DNA of 36,171 bases from Enterobacteriaceae bacterium UBA3516 (GTDB lineage: Bacteria > Pseudomonadota > Gammaproteobacteria > Enterobacterales > Enterobacteriaceae), in NCBI GenBank assembly GCA_002377245.1, contig DFPL01000156.1:1-36171 (forward strand), read 5' to 3'. Positions 30,600 to 36,171 of this stretch are shown in pieces; within the stretch, counting starts at the first letter, position 1, and each line of letters opens with the position of its first letter. Both the position numbers and the translations under genes were made by a program. The notes beneath the pieces are model-generated. The model did not search any database. It was not told the DNA's origin and was given only the letters and a program-made list of their open reading frames with translations.

Positions 30600-31616
30600 T
30601 TACTGCGTCACCGTTGCGCCAGCCTCATCTTCTTCTGTCACTGGCTTTGCCGCACTGTTCTGTACTGACACCACCCCTTGCGTCACAACCTGACCGTTTT
30701 TATTAGCGGGTATCGCAACCGGGTAGCCCGCACGACGGTTAAGCGCCTTATCAATCAACATCCGGTCTCCGCCGCCTTGTTCAATAGCGCCTGCAAGCGT
30801 CGCTGAGAATGAGATGGGCAGCGTCTGCGGATTCTCTTCGAGCGTCTGGGACAACGGACGATGCACTTCAATGTAATGCCGCCCATCCGGTTCGACCGAA
30901 TATTTCACCGGTTCGTTGATGATGGCCACACGTGTGCCGGTAGTGACCTGCGAGAACAGTGTCTCGATGTCCGCCGCGTTCATACGCATGCATCCTGAAC
31001 TCGCGCGCAGACCCACGCTGTCAGGCGCGTTGGTGCCGTGAATAAGGTATTCGCCATGGCCAATCCCTAAACGCAGCGCGAAGCGACCCAGCGGGTTATT
31101 TGGCCCGGCAGGCACAACGGGCGGTAGCGTTATCCCATTCGCCAATGAACGCGCACGAATACCTGCCGTGGGCGTCCAGGTTGGATTAGGAATTTTTTGG
31201 CTCACGCGCGTCACGCTGACCGGCGTTTCAAGGCCCTGCTGCCCTATCCCCAACGGGAAAACCTGCACAATATTTTGACCCGGCGGGTAATAATAAAGCC
31301 GCAGTTCGGCAAGGTTGACCACAATCCCTTCCCGTGGCGTATCCGGTAACAGCATCTGAGACGGGATAGTGACCACGGTGCCCGGTCCGGGCACCGGTGC
31401 GATGGTATTGTTGGCGGCGAGGATGAGCATCGCGCCGGTGTCGAAACGGCGAGCGATGGCCTGAAGGTTCTTGTCTCCTGTTTGCACGGTGTAGGTTTGA
31501 TTTTGCCCGATAAGGCGACTGCCTGAAGGAGGAAGAGGATAATCCACCGCCCAGGCGCTCTGAATGGCGCTGTACGCGCCGATAAGACTTATTATGATAA
31601 GAGACGCGCGGTTCAT
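30600..31616 (-). CDS. ldtE: L,D-transpeptidase LdtE (YnhG)
   Basis: LdtE is a periplasmic L,D-transpeptidase that makes mDAP-mDAP (3-3) cross-links in peptidoglycan. The 338-residue product is near the E. coli length (334). It has a signal peptide cleaved near residue 23 (AWA-VDY), a LysM cell-wall-binding module (about 41-84, YTVQTGDKNLQAIARRF), and a YkuD catalytic domain (about 98-232). The active-site motif is HGTNAPDSVGLRASSGCMRM with catalytic Cys209. A C-terminal extension rich in Ala and Val ends the protein. It lies 97 bases downstream of sufE on the same strand, and read-through from suf is possible. CAGGAG precedes the ATG. Confidence 0.96.
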   Translation of the reverse strand: MNRASLIIISLIGAYSAIQSAWAVDYPLPPSGSRLIGQNQTYTVQTGDKNLQAIARRFDTGAMLILAANNTIAPVPGPGTVVTIPSQMLLPDTPREGIVVNLAELRLYYYPPGQNIVQVFPLGIGQQGLETPVSVTRVSQKIPNPTWTPTAGIRARSLANGITLPPVVPAGPNNPLGRFALRLGIGHGEYLIHGTNAPDSVGLRASSGCMRMNAADIETLFSQVTTGTRVAIINEPVKYSVEPDGRHYIEVHRPLSQTLEENPQTLPISFSATLAGAIEQGGGDRMLIDKALNRRAGYPVAIPANKNGQVVTQGVVSVQNSAAKPVTEEDEAGATVTQ

Positions 31617-31662
31617 GCTAAAACTCCTGTATTCACGGCTGATGCCGAATGCTGAAAATCCA

Positions 31663-31685
31663 GCGAGGCGGTAAAACCACCTCGC
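31663..31685 (-). other. Hairpin between sufE and ldtE
   Basis: GCGAGG and CCTCGC, extended by a G-T pair and two further pairs, make a nine-base stem around a five-base loop in the sufE-ldtE gap. On the transcript strand the bases after it (TGGATTTTC) are not a true T run. It may be a weak terminator or an RNA-end stabiliser of the suf transcript. Confidence 0.55.
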
Positions 31686-31713
31686 GTAACAGGATGAAAG
31701 CTGTCTTTTGAGT

Positions 31714-32130
31714 TTAGCTAATGTTGGCGGCTTTGGTGCGAATTGCGCGAATCATCGCTTCCAGCCCTTGCGAACGCGAAGGGGTAAGGTGTTGAGTGAG
31801 GGACATCTTTTCAAACCACGGACGAACATCGAAGGCGACGATATCCTGCGGGGTCATTTGCTGATAGAGAATAAACACCACCGCTATCAGCCCTTTAACA
31901 ATAGCAGCATCACTGTCGCCCGTTAATTCAATGACCCCGTTGTCATTGCGGTGCATCACAATCCACACCTGGCTTTGACATCCCTGGATGATATTTTCAG
32001 GAACATGCGCACTTTCGTCTAACGGCGATAAGCGTTGCCCCAGCTCAATAATATAAAGATATTTCTCCTCCCAGTTGGTGCAGCGACCAAAATTTCGCAG
32101 GAGTTTCTCTTTATCTGGTAATACGGCCAT
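31714..32130 (-). CDS. sufE: Cysteine desulfuration protein SufE
   Basis: SufE accepts the persulfide sulfur from SufS and passes it to the SufBCD scaffold for iron-sulfur cluster assembly under oxidative or iron stress. The 138-residue product equals E. coli SufE. Cys51, the sulfur acceptor, is in place (IIQGCQSQVW), and the SufE fold is conserved throughout. It follows sufS by 11 bases and is the last suf gene. Confidence 0.97.
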   Translation of the reverse strand: MAVLPDKEKLLRNFGRCTNWEEKYLYIIELGQRLSPLDESAHVPENIIQGCQSQVWIVMHRNDNGVIELTGDSDAAIVKGLIAVVFILYQQMTPQDIVAFDVRPWFEKMSLTQHLTPSRSQGLEAMIRAIRTKAANIS

Positions 32131-32141
32131 CTTCCCCTCTC

Positions 32142-33362
32142 TTAACCCAGTAACTGATGAATACGTTTCAGGCCAGCTACCAGACGATCCACCTCTTCTT
32201 GCGTGTTATACATGACCAGTGAGGCACGACACATGGCCGGCACATTATAAAATGCCATTAACGGCATGGCGCAATGATGGCCTGTACGAACGGCAATTCC
32301 GTAGTTATCGAGGAAACTGCCCACATCGTAAGCGTGGTGTTTACCCAAATTAAAGGCAATTACACCCAGTCGCTGCGCTGGGCCGTACAGCGTGAGGTCT
32401 GGCACCTCCGCGAGCGCTTTCAGGGCATAATCCATGAGCGACTGCTCATAGCGGGCAATATTTTCCAGCCCAACGGCGCTCACATAGTCAATGGCCGCAC
32501 CTAAACCGATAATGCCCCCGGTATTCGGCGTACCGGCCTCAAAGCGCCACGGTGCCTTAGCATAGGTGGTACCTTCAGTAAGGCTGACGGTCGCGATCAT
32601 CGCGCCTCCGCCTTCCCATGGCGGCATGGCCTGAAGGATCTCCTCTTTGACGTAAAGTACGCCAATGCCCGTCGGCCCGTACAATTTATGCCCCGAGAAG
32701 ACGTAAAAATCACAATCCAGCGCCTGAACATCGACCTGGTGGTGCATGATGGCCTGCGCGCCATCAACAAGCACCTTCGCGCCATGCTGATGTGCCAGCG
32801 CAATCATTTCCGCCACCGGGTTCTCGGTGCCGAGCACGTTTGAAACCTGGGTAATGGCCAACAGGCGGCTGCGTGCATCAAGCAAACCCGGCAATGCGTC
32901 AAGTTGCAGCGTGCCGTCCTGGTTAAGCGGGATCACGCGGAGTTCGGCGCCCACCCGCTCGCACAACATCTGCCACGGAACGATATTCGCGTGATGTTCC
33001 ATCGCGCTGATAATGATGTTGTCCCCGGCCTGGACCTGGCTATCGCCCCAGCTGTTCGCCACCAAGTTGATCCCTTCGGTGGTGCCACGAACAAACACCA
33101 GCTCCTCAGGCAAGCGAGCGTTAAGAAAACCGGCCACCTGCTCACGGACCTTTTCCATGCGCTGTGTGGCTTCGGCACTTAACGTATGTATGCCCCGATG
33201 AACGGCAGCATAACCCTGACGGTAAAACTCCGCCTCCGCATCAATGACCTGAGCGGGTTTTTGCGCGCTGGCAGCGCTGTCCAGATACGCCAGCGGAACA
33301 CCATTGATTTCACGCGTCAGGACCGGAAAATCGGCGCGTATGCTGTCAACGGAATAGGTCAT
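32142..33362 (-). CDS. sufS: Cysteine desulfurase SufS
   Basis: SufS is a PLP-dependent group II cysteine desulfurase that removes sulfur from L-cysteine and hands it to SufE. The 406-residue product equals E. coli SufS. The PLP lysine is Lys226 (VFSGHKLYGP), His123 is within SAMEHHANIVPW, and the active-site Cys364 is in RTGHHCAMPL. The start codon overlaps the sufD stop by four bases (ATGA), indicating translational coupling. Confidence 0.98.
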   Translation of the reverse strand: MTYSVDSIRADFPVLTREINGVPLAYLDSAASAQKPAQVIDAEAEFYRQGYAAVHRGIHTLSAEATQRMEKVREQVAGFLNARLPEELVFVRGTTEGINLVANSWGDSQVQAGDNIIISAMEHHANIVPWQMLCERVGAELRVIPLNQDGTLQLDALPGLLDARSRLLAITQVSNVLGTENPVAEMIALAHQHGAKVLVDGAQAIMHHQVDVQALDCDFYVFSGHKLYGPTGIGVLYVKEEILQAMPPWEGGGAMIATVSLTEGTTYAKAPWRFEAGTPNTGGIIGLGAAIDYVSAVGLENIARYEQSLMDYALKALAEVPDLTLYGPAQRLGVIAFNLGKHHAYDVGSFLDNYGIAVRTGHHCAMPLMAFYNVPAMCRASLVMYNTQEEVDRLVAGLKRIHQLLG

Positions 33363-34630
33363 GCATTGCCTCCCGCAAGACGCTGACCAATACGGGCCAG
33401 CACCTGCTGCCTGAGCGCTTCGTCGCCAATCGCTTCCGTCAGTTCAGCGGCAAAGGCATAAATGATCATCTGTTGCGCCGCCTGTTCGTCAATCCCACGG
33501 GAGCGCAAATAGAACATCTGTTCGTCGTCAATGCGGCCAATGGTCGCACCGTGACTGCATTTCACATCGTCAGCGTAAATTTCCAGCTGCGGCTTGGTAT
33601 CGACTTCAGACAGGCGGCCCAATAATAAATTGTTGTTGGTCATCTGACCGTCGGTTTTCAGCGCATGCTGAGCCACGTTAATCAGACCGTTAAAGACCGC
33701 ACGCCCCTTATCGTTAACGATAGTCTTGTGCAACTGACGGCTATTACAGTAGCCCTTGTTATGCTCGAGCCAGGTGCGGGTATCGCAGACCTCAGATTTC
33801 ACCGGCATGACCAGACTGTTCATACGCAGCGTGGTGTTCTCACCGTTGAGTTGGGTGCTGGTGTTATGACGGCTCACTGCGCTACCCAGCAGAAAACTGT
33901 GGCTATCCGCCAGCGCATCGCCCGCGAGACGAATGTCGTTGTGCGCAAAGTGATAACTCAGCGGATTTTCGAAGGCCATTTTGAAATGGTGCAACTGCGC
34001 ATTGGCCGACACCTCCATGGTGAAGCGTGCGCCGGTAAAATGGCGCTGGTCATTCAGACTGACGTAGTGCTCATAAACCGTGGCTTCTGCCCCTTCCGCC
34101 AGTGAGATGTGATGGCGATAATGCGCCGTGTTCATCTCTTCTCCATCAACCCCCTGCGTAACGTGCATCAGCAACAAAGTTCTGGCTGGGCGCTGATTAC
34201 GCGCAACCTGAATATGCGTCACGGTCTGTGCCAGGCTCTCAGTCAAATGCAAAAACACATCAGGCTGAACAGGATCCGCAAGCGAAGTGCGATCCTCGTT
34301 AATGGTGATGTTGAAACCAGAGTCGGTGGTATCGTCGCTCAACTCCGCATTGAAATACCCGTCAACAAAGACCAGGCGCAGGGCATCAACCGGAAGCGCC
34401 AGTGCCGTGCATTGGGCCGCCGTTAATGCGCCAGCACGGGCAACAAACTCACTGTTGAGCAGCCCATCAAGCGGCGTGTATTTCCAGTTTTCATGCTTAC
34501 GCGTCGGCAAGCCCAGGCGCAGCATGTGTTGAAGATGCCGTTGCGCGTCTTCAGAACGTGCCCCACCCTGCATTTCAAACAGGTGGTGCCACTGTTGCAG
34601 TGCATTACTGCTGTTCGGTAAGCCAGCCAT
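33359..34630 (-). CDS. sufD: Fe-S cluster assembly protein SufD
   Basis: SufD pairs with SufB in the SufBC2D scaffold complex that builds iron-sulfur clusters; it is paralogous to SufB. The 423-residue product equals E. coli SufD. It has an N-terminal helical part (MAGLPNSSNALQQWHHLF), the parallel beta-helix core, and the C-terminal segment VKCSHGATIGRIDDEQMFYLRSRG with the conserved Cys and His. The frame runs 33 codons further upstream inside sufC in another frame, but homology and spacing set the start at 34630. It overlaps the end of sufC by 26 bases, a known arrangement in enteric suf operons. Confidence 0.97.
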   Translation of the reverse strand: MAGLPNSSNALQQWHHLFEMQGGARSEDAQRHLQHMLRLGLPTRKHENWKYTPLDGLLNSEFVARAGALTAAQCTALALPVDALRLVFVDGYFNAELSDDTTDSGFNITINEDRTSLADPVQPDVFLHLTESLAQTVTHIQVARNQRPARTLLLMHVTQGVDGEEMNTAHYRHHISLAEGAEATVYEHYVSLNDQRHFTGARFTMEVSANAQLHHFKMAFENPLSYHFAHNDIRLAGDALADSHSFLLGSAVSRHNTSTQLNGENTTLRMNSLVMPVKSEVCDTRTWLEHNKGYCNSRQLHKTIVNDKGRAVFNGLINVAQHALKTDGQMTNNNLLLGRLSEVDTKPQLEIYADDVKCSHGATIGRIDDEQMFYLRSRGIDEQAAQQMIIYAFAAELTEAIGDEALRQQVLARIGQRLAGGNA

Positions 34631-35351
34631 ACCCCTGCTCCTCCAGTTGCTTAACCAGCGTGAAATCACCGGATTTGACGATACGGCCCTGATAGAGCAC
34701 ATGCACGTAGTCTGGCTTGATGTAATCAAGGATGCGCTGATAGTGGGTGACGATAATAAATGAGCGCTGCGTATCGCGCAGGGAGTTCACCCCATCGGCA
34801 ACGATTTTCAAGGCATCAATGTCCAGCCCCGAATCGGTCTCATCAAGAATGCAGAGATTCGGTTCCAGTACCGCCATTTGCAGAATATCGTTACGCTTTT
34901 TCTCGCCACCGGAGAAACCCACGTTGACCGAGCGTGTCAGCAAATCCTCGGGCATTTTTAGCAGTTTGATTTTCTCTTCCATTAAATCCTGGAAGTCAAA
35001 GCGGTCCAGCTCATCCTGACCACGGTATTTACGTACCGCATTCAGCGCGGTTTGCAGGAAAAACTGGTTACTGACACCCGGAATTTCAACCGGATACTGA
35101 AACGCCATAAACACGCCTTCACCGGCGCGATCTTCAGGGGAGAGTTCCAGCAGATCTTTGCCTTTATAGGCAATACTGCCACCGGTCACTTCGTAATCTT
35201 CACGGCCGGCAAGGGTAGCCGACAGCGTACTTTTACCCGAGCCGTTTGGCCCCATGATGGCATGCACTTCGCCCGGGCGAACCTCCAGGTTCAGGCCTCG
35301 CAGAATCTCTTTGTCTTCAACGCTAACCTGCAGGTCTTTAATACTTAACAT
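34605..35351 (-). CDS. sufC: Fe-S cluster assembly ATPase SufC
   Basis: SufC is an ABC-type ATPase that powers conformational change in the SufBC2D scaffold, without being a membrane transporter. The 248-residue product equals E. coli SufC. Walker A is GPNGSGKST (residues 34-42), the Q loop is in AFQYP, and the signature is FSGGEKKRND in place of the transporter LSGGQ. Walker B with the catalytic Glu is LCILDETDSGLD, and the switch His is in IIVTHYQRIL. It follows sufB by 16 bases and overlaps sufD by 26 bases. Confidence 0.98.
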   Translation of the reverse strand: MLSIKDLQVSVEDKEILRGLNLEVRPGEVHAIMGPNGSGKSTLSATLAGREDYEVTGGSIAYKGKDLLELSPEDRAGEGVFMAFQYPVEIPGVSNQFFLQTALNAVRKYRGQDELDRFDFQDLMEEKIKLLKMPEDLLTRSVNVGFSGGEKKRNDILQMAVLEPNLCILDETDSGLDIDALKIVADGVNSLRDTQRSFIIVTHYQRILDYIKPDYVHVLYQGRIVKSGDFTLVKQLEEQGYGWLTEQQ

Positions 35352-35367
35352 ATTTGTTCCTTAATCC

Positions 35368-36171
35368 TTAACCGACGCTGTGTTCAAGACTGATGGCCAG
35401 CAGTTTTTGCGCCTCAACGGCAAACTCCAGCGGCAGTTCGGAGAACACATCCTTACAGAAACCATTGACGATCATCGAAATGGCATCATCTTCACTGATG
35501 CCGCGCTGCAAGCAGTAAAACAGCTGATCTTCTCCAATCCGCGACGTAGTGGCCTCATGTTCAAGCTGAGCACTGTTATTGCGACACTCCACGTACGGGA
35601 AGGTATGCGCACCACAATCCGGCCCAATCAGCATGGAGTCACACTGCGTAAAGTTACGCGCGTTGGTGGCGCTCGGCATGATTTTCACCAGCCCGCGGTA
35701 GCTGTTCTGGCTTTTACCGGCAGAGATGCCTTTGGAGATGATGGTCGAGCGGGTGTTCTTACCGATGTGGATCATCTTGGTGCCGGTATCCGCCTGCTGA
35801 TGGCCGCTGGTCAAAGCCACCGAGAAAAACTCACCGATGGAGTTATCGCCGCGCAGAATACAGCTCGGGTATTTCCAGGTAATTGCCGAGCCTGTTTCCG
35901 ACTGGGTCCAGGACATTTTGCTGTTTTCGCCTTCGCACAGCGCACGCTTGGTGACGAAGTTCAGAATGCCGCCGGTGTTGTTATCTCCCGGGAACCAGTT
36001 CTGTACGGTGGAATATTTCACTTCCGCATCACGGTGGATGATCACCTCCACAACGGCCGCATGAAGCTGATAGCTGTCGCGCACGGGCGCAGAGCACCCT
36101 TCGATGTAGCTGACATAGCTGCCTTCATCGGCCACCAGAATGGTTCGTTCGAACTGGCCGGTTTTTTCCGC
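35368..36171 (-). CDS. sufB: Fe-S cluster scaffold SufB, N-terminus cut by window edge
   Basis: SufB is the scaffold subunit on which nascent [4Fe-4S] clusters are built in the SufBC2D complex, receiving sulfur from SufE. Only the C-terminal 267 residues are in the window, since the frame runs off the right edge; the full E. coli protein has 495 residues. The present part starts AEKTGQFERTILVADEG and includes the beta-helix core and the cluster-related Cys in NFTQCDSMLIGPDCGAHTFPYVECRN. LEHEATTSRIGEDQLFYCLQRG carries the conserved His-Glu pair. The order sufB-C-D-S-E matches the K-12 suf operon; sufA and the promoter lie outside the window. Confidence 0.97.
   Translation of the reverse strand, partial: AEKTGQFERTILVADEGSYVSYIEGCSAPVRDSYQLHAAVVEVIIHRDAEVKYSTVQNWFPGDNNTGGILNFVTKRALCEGENSKMSWTQSETGSAITWKYPSCILRGDNSIGEFFSVALTSGHQQADTGTKMIHIGKNTRSTIISKGISAGKSQNSYRGLVKIMPSATNARNFTQCDSMLIGPDCGAHTFPYVECRNNSAQLEHEATTSRIGEDQLFYCLQRGISEDDAISMIVNGFCKDVFSELPLEFAVEAQKLLAISLEHSVG

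Noticed and set aside
34631..34729. N-terminal extension of SufD by 33 residues
   Set aside because: It lies inside sufC in another frame and is not conserved; the homologous start is at 34630.
1..36171. Search for CRISPR arrays, insertion sequences, integrases, prophage genes or toxin-antitoxin pairs
   Set aside because: None was seen; all genes belong to the conserved enteric backbone apart from the CopD-like and HisN-like genes.

Overview
The window is chromosomal DNA from a member of the Enterobacteriaceae. Almost every gene has a close counterpart in the E. coli K-12 segment running from dtpA to sufB, in the same relative order, but the proteins and several junctions differ enough that this is not E. 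coli or Salmonella. The general character (Lpp variant, MepH, YdhK and SlyB divergence) suggests Enterobacter, Kosakonia or a neighbouring genus. I cannot fix the genus from sequence reading alone. No phage, insertion sequence, CRISPR array or foreign-looking gene cassette was seen.

Layout. 1-192: a truncated CopD-like membrane protein gene, then about 740 bases of AT-rich non-coding DNA. 934-3150: dtpA (di/tripeptide permease) and gstA (glutathione transferase), forward. 3204-6860: a reverse-strand cluster anmK-mliC-pdxH-tyrS (peptidoglycan sugar recycling, lysozyme inhibitor, PLP synthesis, tRNA charging). 7143-8117: convergent slyB (with a PhoP-type promoter) and slyA. 8293-11404: ydhI-ydhJ-ydhK, an AaeXAB-like efflux operon divergent from slyA. 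11397-13182: sodC, ydhF, ydhL on the reverse strand. 13305-15541: nemR-nemA-gloA, an electrophile and methylglyoxal detoxification unit with two NemR-type palindromes. 15633-17859: rnt, grxD and mepH. 17941-19370: ydhP and the 29-residue protein YnhF. 19669-22939: purR, then punR and punC (purine regulation and nucleoside transport). 23234-26671: cfa, ribE/ribC and mdtK. 26823-26986: two tandem tRNA-Val(GAC) genes. 27291-28082: a HisN-like inositol-monophosphatase-family protein that K-12 does not have here. 28574-30531: pykF and lpp. 30600-36171: ldtE and the suf operon sufE-S-D-C-B, with sufB cut by the right edge.

Themes. Many of the genes serve envelope maintenance (SlyB, MliC, AnmK, MepH, Lpp, LdtE, Cfa) and chemical or oxidative stress (SodC, NemRA, GloA, GrxD, SlyA, MdtK, Suf). 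Recognisable regulatory sites include a PhoP box before slyB, a SlyA operator before slyA, two PurR operators at purR, two NemR palindromes, a Cra site at pykF, the lpp promoter and a possible attenuator in the mdtK leader.

Compared with the K-12 order, pdxY (between gstA and tyrS), lhr (between rnt and grxD), sodB (between mepH and ydhP), ydhQ and the ydhR-ydhZ block are missing at their usual places. I see no clearly undescribed system. The best leads are the missing genes, the mdtK leader hairpin, the HisN-like gene beside the tRNAs with its flanking 10-base inverted repeat, and the loss of one NemR cysteine.
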